From IMG/VR virus record IMGVR_UViG_3300043429_000461, positions 1 to 36,235 of that record: a DNA stretch of 36,235 nt; one strand, 5' to 3'. The position numbers and the translations under genes were made by a program. Below are positions 9,417-17,885 of the stretch, piece after piece. Position 1 is the first letter of the stretch, and each line of letters begins with the position of its first letter. The notes beneath the pieces are model-generated. The model worked only from the letters and a program-made list of their open reading frames with translations, was not told the origin of the DNA and did no database searches. The stretch is from a virus.

Positions 9417-9815
9417 TCAGGCGGCCACGCCGTACTGGTCAAAGTTTTGGACCACAGCGGCACGCATGCGCTCAACGCTCATGCGCTTGTCCAGCTCAAC
9501 GCGCCAATGGGTTTGGGCGAAGGTGGCCAGCGCTTCCTTGTCCATCAGATTGAAGGTTTCGCGCATGTCCTGCTCGCGGTTGAACACCTCGTTCTGCTTG
9601 TCCTTCTCGGAAGTGTCAATGGGCACCACCACCTTTGCAGTTTTTGACTGCTCCACATCTGCACGCACGTACACGCCTGGGTGCTTGAGCATGCGGTGCG
9701 CAAACTCAGCCTGGATGTGCAGGGTTTGGCCCTGTTCAAACACAGCGCCGGAGCCGCAAGCGCCGTCGCGGTAGGTCGCGCGATGGCCAATGTAGGTAAT
9801 GGGGATGGTGTTCAT
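9417..9815 (-). CDS. Hypothetical head-region protein
   Basis: 132 aa with the start set at ATG 9813-9815 (MNTIPITYIG), which has AGAGG eight bases upstream; an open frame continues 14 codons further upstream but without a ribosome site. The first half (GHRATYRDGACGSGAVFEQGQ) is beta-like. The second half is charged and helical (EKDKQNEVFNREQDMRETF), suggesting a two-part small structural or assembly protein. Located between the putative decoration gene and the adaptor. No family recognised. Confidence 0.6.
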   Translation of the reverse strand: MNTIPITYIGHRATYRDGACGSGAVFEQGQTLHIQAEFAHRMLKHPGVYVRADVEQSKTAKVVVPIDTSEKDKQNEVFNREQDMRETFNLMDKEALATFAQTHWRVELDKRMSVERMRAAVVQNFDQYGVAA

Positions 9816-9861
9816 TGAAACCTCTGTCTGGTGGGGGCCAGGCGAACCCGGCCCCACGTCA

Positions 9862-10341
9862 TCACACGCCGACGAACTCGCCGTAAACGATCACATCGGC
9901 CACAGCAGCAGAAGCATGTGCAGCGCCGCCCGTGGTCAGGGTGAGCCATGCCGCCTTGGGCAAGGTCACAGGGCGCACGGTCGCATTGCTGGCTGGGTAG
10001 CGGCCAGCGGTGGCGATGGTGACGCCAGCGCCGAAGTAGTCGGCGTCCTGGGGAACGGTGGCATCGTCAACGCCGTCCTCGTAGGCAAAGCCCAGAGTTC
10101 CGGTGACGGATGCGGTGAACGCATCGCTCACGATGGTCAGGCTGTCATGCAGGCGAAAACCTGCTGGCAGCAAGCCCAAGCGCACCACATCGCCGGAAGC
10201 AACGGGGGCGGTGGAGTCGCTGTTGACCACTGCGCCGGTGGCGGTGGTGGTCACGTTGTACTCCAGCGCCATCACGTTGCCGTAGGCGGTCATGCCAAAG
10301 TTTTGAGCGTCCTGGTAGCGCTTTTTGGTTACGGTTGCCAT
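9862..10341 (-). CDS. Small head protein following the capsid gene
   Basis: 159 aa, rich in Ala, Val, Thr and Gly and apparently all-beta. ATG 10339-10341 is preceded by AAGGAG at a normal distance. It directly follows the major capsid gene, the usual place for a head decoration or head-fibre protein; central residues (PAGFRLHDSLTIVSDAF) resemble those seen in proteins that accompany N4-gp56/DUF4043-type capsids. Function is inferred from position only. Confidence 0.6.
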   Translation of the reverse strand: MATVTKKRYQDAQNFGMTAYGNVMALEYNVTTTATGAVVNSDSTAPVASGDVVRLGLLPAGFRLHDSLTIVSDAFTASVTGTLGFAYEDGVDDATVPQDADYFGAGVTIATAGRYPASNATVRPVTLPKAAWLTLTTGGAAHASAAVADVIVYGEFVGV

Positions 10342-10409
10342 GGTGTTGGCTCCTTCAAATCTGGTTTGTGGGGTGCTGAAGCAGGGCCGGTGTTACCCGG
10401 CCCCGGTCA

Positions 10410-11693
10410 TCAGGCTTGGGCGGGGATGGCCACCGCTGTGTCGATCACGGTCACGCCGTAATCGGTCAGCTGCTTGGAGTCGCCGTGGTCGATCTCGAAG
10501 CGAATCTTCGACATGCCACGGATGGTGCCCACCAGCAATTCCAACTTGTCGTCGTGGTCCAGCTCTTTCTCGCTCCAGAAGAAGGGGCCACCAGACTTGT
10601 TGTGCTTGGCGAACGCCTCGGCCACGGCCTGGCCACCCAGCAGGATGGCGCGGTCAACGGCGTGGGTGGTGCCAAAGGCTGCGGGCACCGTGGCCACCGA
10701 CTCGGCAGAGCTGGTGTAGGAGCCGCAATACTTCACTTCCTGGCCAGCGTAGAAGCGGATGGGCTTGTTCATCTTGACGATGAGGATGCCGTTCCACAAA
10801 CCAGCTTCGCCCAGGAACAGTGGGTGCATGTTGGCTTGCTGTGCGCGTGCCATCGAGCTTGCCTGCAACTGGCGGAAACTGGAGTCTTGGGAGAAACCGC
10901 TGTACTGGGCGGGAGACACCAGCAACACGCGCAGGGGGCTGTCCGTTGCGGCCTTGTCACCCTCAAAAATCACGGGAGGGGGAGGCAGCGCAATGGTGTC
11001 CATCACGGTGCGGATGCCATCCACCACGCTCATGTTGAACACATCGGTGGTGGCAATGGACATTTCACCCGCGTTTTGGGTGAACGCCTCAATGCCAGAG
11101 CCGGTGCTCATGTAGTGGCGGTTCTTGGTGGGCGCCTTGACCGGGTTAATCATGATCTTGGCAAAGTCCGGGTCGGACGCCAAGGGCACAGCCCACTCGA
11201 TGTTGTTGTGGAAGCCACGGGCACCAGCCATGTGGACCATCAGGGACTGGTCGCCGTAGCGGTCCATGAAAGCCTGGGCGGAGGTGCGGGCCAGGGTGCG
11301 CAGCTCATGGGGGCTGCGAATCTGGCTCATGGTGTCACCGGCGCTGATAGGGAAGCGGGCTTGGTTGACGCGCAAGCGGTCTTGCGAGAACGACATGCCA
11401 ACGCCACGGCCTTCGGCCACTTCGCCGCCCATGATGGGCTTGCCGGAGACAGGGTTCAGCAGGTCAAACTCGACCTCATCGCCCGTGGTTTTGCCCAAGT
11501 CCATGCAGCGGACGATGGGGTAATGCGAACTCGTCTGCTTGCGCAAGGTGGCCTCAGCATCGGATTGCTGGGGCATCTTGCCGGTCAGGCGGTTCATGGT
11601 CGTGTTGCGGGCCATGTGGGCAGAGAAAAGGCCTGCCGACTGGACCACCTTGGCAATGGGGCTGCCAAAGGGGATATTGGTTTTCGTACCCAT
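10410..11693 (-). CDS. Major capsid protein, DUF4043/N4-gp56-like
   Basis: 427 aa, normal length for this group. N-terminal arm followed by MNRLTGKMPQQSDAEATLRK and a beta-rich body with PIVRCMDLGKTTGDEVEFDLL; then VNQARFPISAGDTMSQIRS, an arrangement typical of the DUF4043 family of HK97-fold coat proteins. The remaining segments (LLVSPAQYSGFSQDSSFRQL, GILIVKMNKPIRFYAG, RAILLGGQAVAEAFAKH) also fit. ATG 11691-11693 with AGGAG eight bases upstream. It lies after the scaffold-like gene, the usual order in portal-scaffold-capsid modules. Confidence 0.85.
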   Translation of the reverse strand: MGTKTNIPFGSPIAKVVQSAGLFSAHMARNTTMNRLTGKMPQQSDAEATLRKQTSSHYPIVRCMDLGKTTGDEVEFDLLNPVSGKPIMGGEVAEGRGVGMSFSQDRLRVNQARFPISAGDTMSQIRSPHELRTLARTSAQAFMDRYGDQSLMVHMAGARGFHNNIEWAVPLASDPDFAKIMINPVKAPTKNRHYMSTGSGIEAFTQNAGEMSIATTDVFNMSVVDGIRTVMDTIALPPPPVIFEGDKAATDSPLRVLLVSPAQYSGFSQDSSFRQLQASSMARAQQANMHPLFLGEAGLWNGILIVKMNKPIRFYAGQEVKYCGSYTSSAESVATVPAAFGTTHAVDRAILLGGQAVAEAFAKHNKSGGPFFWSEKELDHDDKLELLVGTIRGMSKIRFEIDHGDSKQLTDYGVTVIDTAVAIPAQA

Positions 11694-11763
11694 GATGTGG
11701 GCTCCTTCAAAGTGGGATGGGGCTGCGCCTCACGGCGTGGCCTGGCTTGTCAAAAACTGAAGC

Positions 11764-12780
11764 TCAAACGAGCTTCTCCAGCAGGGCTGCAATCTGCTCG
11801 GGGGTCTTTCCTTCAAACTTCCCCAGCAACTGAGCACCTGATAGGTCCCGCATCGCATCCAGCTCGTTGGTCGGTGCCGCCAAGCTGCCCGGTACGTCGG
11901 TCAGACTGGTCGGCACCGGCTGGCGGGCCTTCGCAATGGCTGCTTTCGCAGCGTCAGCCACCGAAGTGGACTGAGGGGGTTGGGCTTTCCCGTTCGCAGC
12001 CTTGAACACATCCAGCAACTCCACCACTTGGGCGGAAGTCCCCTGTGCAAGCACCGACTGGTACTGCGCCTTCACGAATGAGGGCTGCATGTCGATGAAA
12101 GCTGCCAGCTCTGCACTCTCAGCCACTGACTGCGCATCGGGATGCGCCTCCAAAATGGCGGCAAAGTGCTTCTGAGCCTCGGTTTCCTGGGCCTTGGCCT
12201 GGAGCGGTTGGACCGCGCCAAGCACCTCGGCCTTCAAAGCCTGCATCTGCTGGGCCACCAGCTTCTGCACACCCTTTGCAATGGCTTCTTCGGAGAAGTC
12301 GCCAAACAGCTCGGGGTCCACAGTGCCCGCGTCGATTGCGGCGGTGGCGGCTGCCACTGCTTTGTCGTGCGTGGTGGGTGCCAGGCCATCGTCGGCACGC
12401 TGCTCGGCTTTCGCCTGCAATGCGGCCAACTGGGCCTGGGCTGCCTGGGCTGCCTGTTGGGCTGCCTCGGCTTGTGCTTTCCAGCTTCGCTCGGCCTCTC
12501 GCGCCTCCACCAGCTTCTCGTATGGGATGGTGTGAACACCGTCCTTTGCGAGAACCACGGGGGCTGCGCCAGGGTCTGAGGGGGGTTGTTGGTCTGTGCT
12601 CGCGTTGGTGTTGCCTGCGTCTGCACTTGATGTGGTGTCGGGCACACCACCATTGCCCGCCGTGTTGGACACGGTGGACATATCGCCCTCGGGGAGCTGA
12701 AGCAGCTCCATCATTTGTGCGTCAGTCAGTGCGCCATCAACAGCGTGCGCCTGAAAAAACTCGGCTTGAGTCGTTGGCAT
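11764..12780 (-). CDS. Putative head scaffolding protein
   Basis: 338 aa. Middle residues about 90-215 are dominated by Ala, Gln, Glu and Lys in a heptad-like pattern (AQAEAAQQAAQAAQAQLAAL), a long helical coiled coil. The C-terminal part (LRDLSGAQLLGKFEGKTPEQ) is a small charged segment, as in scaffolds that bind coat protein. The N-terminal part is acidic and contains MMELLQLPEGDMSTV. Position directly between portal and major capsid genes is the classical scaffold position. A terminator-like hairpin lies upstream at 12961-12999, so its expression may depend on read-through or an unseen promoter. Confidence 0.7.
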   Translation of the reverse strand: MPTTQAEFFQAHAVDGALTDAQMMELLQLPEGDMSTVSNTAGNGGVPDTTSSADAGNTNASTDQQPPSDPGAAPVVLAKDGVHTIPYEKLVEAREAERSWKAQAEAAQQAAQAAQAQLAALQAKAEQRADDGLAPTTHDKAVAAATAAIDAGTVDPELFGDFSEEAIAKGVQKLVAQQMQALKAEVLGAVQPLQAKAQETEAQKHFAAILEAHPDAQSVAESAELAAFIDMQPSFVKAQYQSVLAQGTSAQVVELLDVFKAANGKAQPPQSTSVADAAKAAIAKARQPVPTSLTDVPGSLAAPTNELDAMRDLSGAQLLGKFEGKTPEQIAALLEKLV

Positions 12781-12960
12781 GCGTCCCTGCCACTTGTCGG
12801 AGTGGCACCAAAAGGTCGCGCATTCGACTGGCCTGCACAGGGCCGAAGCCCCGTGCTGGTCAATCTCCAGCTACGGGAATGTGCTACCTCATCACGAGGT
12901 TGCGTTTCGCCACTCGGTTTCCCTTGTGGCTTGCCCTGAAGTTTGCAATCGGAGGGCTGA

Positions 12961-12999
12961 AAAGAAAAACCCCACAGGGGGGAAGCCGCTGCGGGGTTG
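12961..12999 (-). terminator. Terminator-like hairpin between portal and scaffold genes
   Basis: In the minus reading the stem AACCCC-g-CAG pairs with CTG-t-GGGGTT (12969-12999), followed by TTTTTCTTTT (12970-12961). It lies in the 245-base gap between portal stop (13026) and scaffold start (12780). Placed inside the late operon, it may reduce rather than stop transcription, or be overridden by late antitermination. The rest of that gap (12781-12960 and 13000-13025) shows no gene; I see nothing else in it. Confidence 0.75.
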
Positions 13000-13025
13000 G
13001 TTTGCACGGGGTTTGGTCGTGGTTT

Positions 13026-15296
13026 TCAACCCATGCTGTCGCTGCGCACAGTCTCGATGCCCTGGTTCTGCCCAACCATGGGGCTGACTGGCTCTGCAGG
13101 GTTGGCAGGGGTCAACGGGCTTGTGTCGCCCTGCCCCACGTTCCCTGTATTCCCTGGGGGAACAGCGGGAACTGCGGGCACGCCTTGCGGCTGCGGTATG
13201 TTGGGGTCCATTCCTGCCGGTGTCGGCGGCCTCCAGCCCGCATTGGCCATCAGCACATCGGCCACGGGCGCAACCTGGGGCATCTGAGCCACCACCTGGG
13301 CGCCCTGCATGGCCGCGAACGCCGCACGCAACCCGGATTCCACCGATTCGGACACCAGTTTCTGAATCTCGCTGTCGGCCTTGCGCTCCTTGATGGCCAC
13401 CTCGCGGGCCTTGAGGTCGTTGCCAGACTTGGCCAGCGCGTCCTGCACCGCCTGTTGGATGCGCTGCTCAACGGCCTCGGGGCTCTCTTGCTGGGATGCG
13501 GCGCGAATGGCCTCCACCACCTCCCGTTTATAGGGAAGGTCCATCAAGCCCACCATGTAAGGCATGACGGCGGCCTGCATGTTGGCGGGCATGCTCTTAA
13601 CTGCCTCGCCCATGGTTGTCAGCTGCTGGGCGCGGAAGCTGGATGTGCTGGGCACGTCCTCCAAGGCCACCTTCATGCGCGTGCGCTGCACATCGTTGCT
13701 CAGGTAGGCAACGTCGGTGTCCGGGTCCACCTCGGGCTTGTTCAGCACCACGGTCCGCTCTGGCCGAACCGCGTCACCCTCAATGACAACGGTTTCCTCT
13801 TCGCTGGCCAGGTCCTCAATGATGAAGGACAGCAGCATCTCGCCAACCATCGTGCGGCCACGGCTGAAGCTGTCCATGAGCCCGGCCAGCGCCTGGGTGG
13901 ACTGCTCCACCTGTGTCTGCTCCTGCAATCCAGACGTGGCAGAGCCTTGGCGCCCAACAAAACCGGCTGACACACCAGACGTGCGCTCAATGCTGGCCCT
14001 TGCGTCCTCCAGCAAGCGGTACTGCTGCTCGTTGAGCTGGTAGTCGCGCTTCACATCGAACCGTGCCCCAGGCTGCGCCATGTGCGATGGGTCCAGAATA
14101 ATGTCAGCATCCACGCGGGCAACCTGCTGGCGAAACACGTTGTCGGGCATGGCAACCGCGCCCTTGGTCCGCTCCGTCCGCACCGCGCTCATGCCCCAGC
14201 GCAACTTGGCGATGCCGCTGTTGAGCGAATCCTGGGGGTAAATCATGGACTTGATCGCGCCATAGGGAACGCCTGTCCGGTCCTCCTTGAGATAGAAGAA
14301 CGGCACGTACCCAAAATAGTTGTGCGTGTACGGGCTTGGGCCATCGTGCAGCATGTGCGGCCCAAGGAAGTACGAGCGGCGCACGCGGGACACACTGGCC
14401 ATGGTCACGGTGGCCAGGCCTTGCGCAATGGCGATGGCGTGGGCCTGGTTCTGCTCGTCCAGCTCAACCGCTCGCCCACCCTTTTTGAATTTCAGGACGG
14501 GAATCTGCACCCACCGCCGATACCAAACCTCGTACACCAACGCACGGTGCTTGGCCGGGTCGTGCCACTGCTGCTCCTCCACGCTCCAGCCTCGCTGGGT
14601 TTCCCATGAATCGTAGAGCCCAGTGCCGGTGCTGCCGTCCATGGACAGCTCCCACTCGCCGCCCCACTTGCCATCGAGCCGCTGAATCAGCGCCTTGTGC
14701 TGAGGGAACATCATGGCGGCCACACGGGTGTCCATCCACTTTTTTCGCACAAGGTAGCGCCAGTCGCTGGTGTCCGGGTTCTTGCCCAGCATGTCCCACC
14801 ACACCTCGTTGCGGTGGACGGGGCAGCACCGGTACGGGTACTTGAACGGGTCACTCTCGCGGGACACTTCAACCCAGGCAACCCCAACGGCGGCCTGGCC
14901 CTTGAACGCCTCGCCGCACGCCATGTCGGCCTTGCTGTGGCGCTCCGCCTGGTTGAGCCGGTAATTCAAGGCATCTGCCACGTCCTGACCCTGCGGGTCG
15001 CCATCGGGCGTGACGCGCCAATCCTTGCGCTGCTTCACCTCCATGCCGATAAGCGCATTGATGGCGGTCTGGATGATGTTCTCCACGGCTGGAGGTATGC
15101 CCAGGGCCTGCTGCTTCTTCAGCAGCTCGGAGCCCAGCTGGTTGCCATCGTAGTAGTCGATCTCTTTGTCCGCCCGGCCGCGCCACACCGGCTGCTCGTC
15201 CATTTCCTGAATGAACTCGGTGAACTCGTCCAGCGTGATTGGCTGGCCCTGGCCCTTGTCGTCGGCGGGGGTTTGTTTGAGGTCTTGCATGGTCAT
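13026..15296 (-). CDS. Portal protein, P22-like type
   Basis: 756 aa from ATG 15294-15296, which overlaps the large-terminase stop as ATGA; a second ATG two codons on is also possible. An upstream extension of 82 codons in the same frame runs antisense-like through terminase and is not used. The N-terminal region (DEQPVWRGRADKEIDYYDGNQ, LGIPPAVENIIQTAINALIG) and later YRCCPVHRNEVWWDM and SDWRYLVRKKWMD are characteristic of P22-gp1-like dodecameric portals. The C-terminal third has helical barrel-type residues ending with a Pro/Gly/Asn-rich tail. It forms the head vertex through which DNA is packaged, next to the terminase, as usual. Confidence 0.9.
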   Translation of the reverse strand: MTMQDLKQTPADDKGQGQPITLDEFTEFIQEMDEQPVWRGRADKEIDYYDGNQLGSELLKKQQALGIPPAVENIIQTAINALIGMEVKQRKDWRVTPDGDPQGQDVADALNYRLNQAERHSKADMACGEAFKGQAAVGVAWVEVSRESDPFKYPYRCCPVHRNEVWWDMLGKNPDTSDWRYLVRKKWMDTRVAAMMFPQHKALIQRLDGKWGGEWELSMDGSTGTGLYDSWETQRGWSVEEQQWHDPAKHRALVYEVWYRRWVQIPVLKFKKGGRAVELDEQNQAHAIAIAQGLATVTMASVSRVRRSYFLGPHMLHDGPSPYTHNYFGYVPFFYLKEDRTGVPYGAIKSMIYPQDSLNSGIAKLRWGMSAVRTERTKGAVAMPDNVFRQQVARVDADIILDPSHMAQPGARFDVKRDYQLNEQQYRLLEDARASIERTSGVSAGFVGRQGSATSGLQEQTQVEQSTQALAGLMDSFSRGRTMVGEMLLSFIIEDLASEEETVVIEGDAVRPERTVVLNKPEVDPDTDVAYLSNDVQRTRMKVALEDVPSTSSFRAQQLTTMGEAVKSMPANMQAAVMPYMVGLMDLPYKREVVEAIRAASQQESPEAVEQRIQQAVQDALAKSGNDLKAREVAIKERKADSEIQKLVSESVESGLRAAFAAMQGAQVVAQMPQVAPVADVLMANAGWRPPTPAGMDPNIPQPQGVPAVPAVPPGNTGNVGQGDTSPLTPANPAEPVSPMVGQNQGIETVRSDSMG

Positions 15297-16894
15297 GTGC
15301 GCCAATCGGGCGGTGGGGGGGGTTCGTAAACGGTGTTGGCCTGTGCTGCCGGGGCCGTGCTCAGGTCGTTGAGCCAGCCCAACTCCTTGGCCTGTGCCCA
15401 CTGGCGCAGTGCGTCGGCACCCTCGCTGCAGCCATTGCTCTTGTCCGGGGTGTCCGTGAATCGGGCATCCGCGTGGTTGTACTTTTTGCGGTATCCGTCG
15501 ATGCGTCCAATGCCATCGGCGCAATACTCCTTGTCGAACCACGCGCCTTTGAGGTGCTTGCGGGTGGCATAGATGCCAGTCATCAGCTCTGAGATGCGTG
15601 GCACCACGACAAAGCGAACGCCAGGCATCAGGTCCTGGAGCATCTGCTGGGTGCTGCGGTTGAAGTCGCTCAGGCGCTCATGGGCGGCGTCGTGCGGCAG
15701 GAACATGGTGCCCCACACATACCCACGGGCCTGCAACTCCTTGACGTAGTGGCGCAGGTCCTCGTTGTGGGCCTCGTAGTAGTCAATGAACCGGTCCTCG
15801 CCCCGCACCTCTTGGTGGAACCACACCGCACACCCATCGCTGTTGCCAATGTCCCAGAACGTGTTGACCGGCATGTCCAGCATGGGCACATGCGTGATGC
15901 CTCCACGCTTGCGCAATGCGGTCATGTCCTTGGCGTAGTAGTTGCCCTCGGTGCTGACCTGGAAGGCCTCGGCGGGCGTGCTGGGGTACTCCTGCCACAT
16001 CCGCTCTTCGCGGCCTGCGAAGTCGGCGCTGATGGTCGCCACGTACCACGCACGCTGGTCCTCGTCCAGTTTGCAGCCCATCTGCTGCTCGATGCCATCG
16101 AAGTATTCGTGCCACTTGCGGCTGATGAACACCTGGGTGGCGTCCATCCGGTAGTGCGGGTCCTGCCACCAGGCGTAAAAGTGGAATCGGTAGTCGCGGG
16201 CAGTGTGTGGCAGTTTGGCCAAGTGGTGCTTCTCGGCCTTGTCGCACAGGTCCGCGAACTCGCCCTCCTTGCCCTCGGCGGTCGACTCCACAATCAGCAC
16301 GCCGTTGGTGGGCACTGCAGGTATCGAGCCGGTCATCACCTCCTGCGCTTTGTCGGGGTACTTGGCGCAGATTTTCCCGAACTCGCTGATATGCAGGCGG
16401 TGGATGGTGCCCGAACGCATGGACGTGGCCACACGGATACTGCTGTTGTTGTGGCCGAACACCAGCTCGTCGGCGTTGTTCGCAGCCAGCTGGAAGCGCT
16501 CGCGCAGCTCTTCGGGCAGGTTGTCGTAGGCGAACTTCACTTTGTCGCGGAACAGCACCTTCGCTGCATCGCGGTCTTGGGCAATGATGCCGCAACGCTG
16601 GTCGGGGTTGAACAGGGCGTGGTCCAGCCACAGCACGCACACCAGCGTCGTAAAGCCCAACTGGCGGGCCTTCAGAATCAAATTGCGGTGCCACAGCCTC
16701 TTGAGGAACCGGCGCTGGGCGCGGTTGGGCTTGAACGGCATCTGGGTTACATCACTGCCTGGGTCGTCGCCTTTGACCATGATGCGGTACAGGCAACCGC
16801 TGAACAACCTCCATTCTGGGTCGGCCAGGCAGCGCTCCAGCTCTTCCGGCGTGCTGGGCAGGGCTGGCGATGGGAGTACGTGTGTCGTGCCCAT
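15293..16894 (-). CDS. terL: Terminase large subunit
   Basis: 533 aa. Packaging motor with N-terminal ATPase and C-terminal nuclease. The Walker-A-like segment is KARQLGFTT (residues 75-83), a variant form common in P22-like terminases. LHISE (167-171) is the Walker B/catalytic Glu region, and IVESTAEG (201-208) is motif III. The nuclease domain opens with FWDIGNSDG (346-354), with its first catalytic Asp. ATG 16892-16894 overlaps the small subunit stop as ATGA, so I choose it over the TTG one codon upstream. It is followed by the overlapping portal gene. Confidence 0.95.
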   Translation of the reverse strand: MGTTHVLPSPALPSTPEELERCLADPEWRLFSGCLYRIMVKGDDPGSDVTQMPFKPNRAQRRFLKRLWHRNLILKARQLGFTTLVCVLWLDHALFNPDQRCGIIAQDRDAAKVLFRDKVKFAYDNLPEELRERFQLAANNADELVFGHNNSSIRVATSMRSGTIHRLHISEFGKICAKYPDKAQEVMTGSIPAVPTNGVLIVESTAEGKEGEFADLCDKAEKHHLAKLPHTARDYRFHFYAWWQDPHYRMDATQVFISRKWHEYFDGIEQQMGCKLDEDQRAWYVATISADFAGREERMWQEYPSTPAEAFQVSTEGNYYAKDMTALRKRGGITHVPMLDMPVNTFWDIGNSDGCAVWFHQEVRGEDRFIDYYEAHNEDLRHYVKELQARGYVWGTMFLPHDAAHERLSDFNRSTQQMLQDLMPGVRFVVVPRISELMTGIYATRKHLKGAWFDKEYCADGIGRIDGYRKKYNHADARFTDTPDKSNGCSEGADALRQWAQAKELGWLNDLSTAPAAQANTVYEPPPPPDWRT

Positions 16895-17580
16895 CAATCA
16901 TCGTCCTGGCCAGAATACGCCGGGTCAACGGCCACTGGCTTGAATGCAGAGCCCGATGCGGCGTTGATGCGCTTGAGCATCGCGGTCAGTGGGTCGTCGG
17001 CTGATTTGGCCTCGTCCATCTTGAATGCCTTGCGCTCCAGCTCGATTGCAATGCGCAGCGTGTCGGCCAACTGCTTTGCGGTCTTTGAGCGCTCGGGCAA
17101 GCTGATGACAGCTCGGTAAACATCGTTCAAGCGGTCGCGGCCTGAATCGTCCTCTTCGCGCAGCATTTCGCCCAAGTCGCGCAACTTCGCGGCCTGCTCT
17201 GGCCCGCTGCTGGCTTCAAGCTCTTCCATTTGAATTGATGCAATGGCCGTGAGCCTTCCGATGTTCTTGCGCTGAAGCAGCAGGACAGCTGCGACCTTTT
17301 CGCCCTCTGCATCAACGATTTCAGCCTCTGTAACGGGGTTGTTTGTTACACCAGCTGTTACAGCAGCCCTTGTTACAAGCTCTTCAGCCTTGGCATGAAT
17401 GCGTGCCTGAAGGTTCTGTTGCCAGCCCTCACGCTTGGCGCGGCGTGTGATTGCCACATGGTTTGTGCCTGGGTGGCCGGACGCTATTTCCCTGAGCGTG
17501 TAAAGGCCTGATCGGTAGCTGCGCTCAATGGCCTCCCAATCCACGTTGGGCTTTTGTTTCTGGGCGTCTGGCTTGGTCAT
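16894..17580 (-). CDS. terS: Terminase small subunit
   Basis: 228 aa from ATG 17578-17580 (MTKPDAQKQK). The early segment WEAIERSYRSGLYTLREIA, then GTNHVAITRRAKREGW, is a helix-turn-helix of the kind used by small terminases to recognise packaging DNA. A long central helical part carries EAKIxD-like segments (EAEIVDAEGEKVAAV), then a C-terminal tail. No ribosome site is obvious before this ATG; an in-frame ATG at 17611-17613, with GGGG just upstream, would add 11 residues and is a real alternative. Overlap of stop with the large subunit start indicates translational coupling. Confidence 0.85.
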   Translation of the reverse strand: MTKPDAQKQKPNVDWEAIERSYRSGLYTLREIASGHPGTNHVAITRRAKREGWQQNLQARIHAKAEELVTRAAVTAGVTNNPVTEAEIVDAEGEKVAAVLLLQRKNIGRLTAIASIQMEELEASSGPEQAAKLRDLGEMLREEDDSGRDRLNDVYRAVISLPERSKTAKQLADTLRIAIELERKAFKMDEAKSADDPLTAMLKRINAASGSAFKPVAVDPAYSGQDDD

Positions 17581-17615
17581 GGGCGGCACTTTGCCCACGC
17601 AGCGGGGATGCATCA

Positions 17616-17630
17616 AACCCCACAGGGGAT
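17616..17630. repeat. Third copy of AACCCCACAGGGG stem
   Basis: The 13-base sequence found in the terminators at 24 and 12969 appears here in the short upstream region of the small terminase gene. It is not followed by a clear T run on either strand, so it may be an RNA leader hairpin or a protein-binding site rather than a terminator. Confidence 0.5.
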
Positions 17631-17641
17631 GCGGGGGGCAA

Positions 17642-17717
17642 ACATCATCACTTCACTGCTGATATTTCCGACGAACGGTAGCTGTTTTTCTTTACATCAT
17701 CGCTTAAACACTGATAC
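17642..17717. repeat. Operator-like direct repeats over the plus-strand promoter
   Basis: ACATCATCaCTTcActgCTGATA (17642 on) and ACATCATCgCTTaAacaCTGATA (17694 on) match at 18 of 24 positions. They lie 52 bases apart, about five helical turns. The second copy spans the -35 to -10 region of the promoter. This looks like two sites for one regulator; the KorA-like protein of the same operon is a candidate (inference). Confidence 0.5.
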
Positions 17718-17720
17718 AAT
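17691..17720 (+). promoter_or_regulatory. Strong sigma70-type promoter, plus-strand operon
   Basis: TTTACA at 17691-17696 and TACAAT at 17715-17720 with an 18-base spacer. The predicted start of transcription coincides with the ATG at 17727, giving a leaderless mRNA. Confidence 0.65.
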
Positions 17721-17726
17721 AGACCC

Positions 17727-17885
17727 ATGGGCAAAAGGGCTGTGTTAGCGGCCAGTTTGTTGCAGAGCCTGGGGTGGAAGCCCCAAGCCTCGCCGGGTGT
17801 CTTGCGCAAGTTCTGCGGCCCGCCAGCAAACCAGAGAACAGGCGAGCGACTGATGTTTCAACCAACTGGAGAGGTAAAACGATGA
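17727..17885 (+). CDS. Small protein, probably made from leaderless mRNA
   Basis: 52 aa (MGKRAVLAASLLQSLGWKPQ at the N-terminus, ending GEVKR). The ATG is six bases after the -10 hexamer TACAAT, so the transcript would begin at or beside the start codon. The reading frame runs open to a TGA that overlaps the next ATG as ATGA, the same coupling used by most later genes of this operon. This double coincidence is the main argument that it is real. Basic and Cys-poor with a short hydrophobic N-terminal patch; no family recognised. The frame also contains a small hairpin (TGGGG/CCCCA, 17773 region), so a non-coding leader is the alternative. Confidence 0.5.
   Translation: MGKRAVLAASLLQSLGWKPQASPGVLRKFCGPPANQRTGERLMFQPTGEVKR

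Noticed and set aside
10416-12005. 529-codon plus-strand frame
   Set aside because: Antisense shadow of the major capsid and scaffold genes; His/Gly/Val-rich composition typical of reversed GC-rich coding sequence.
12276-13970. 564-codon plus-strand frame
   Set aside because: Antisense to scaffold and portal genes and crossing their intergenic terminator; unnatural composition.
15297-15542. 82-codon N-terminal extension of the portal frame
   Set aside because: Lies inside the large terminase in another phase, no family similarity; portal start is given by the ATGA overlap.
16895-16897. TTG start for the large terminase
   Set aside because: The ATG directly after it overlaps the small-subunit stop in the usual ATGA form.
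15680-17119. 479-codon plus-strand frame
   Set aside because: Antisense shadow of the terminase genes, which show full family motifs on the minus strand.
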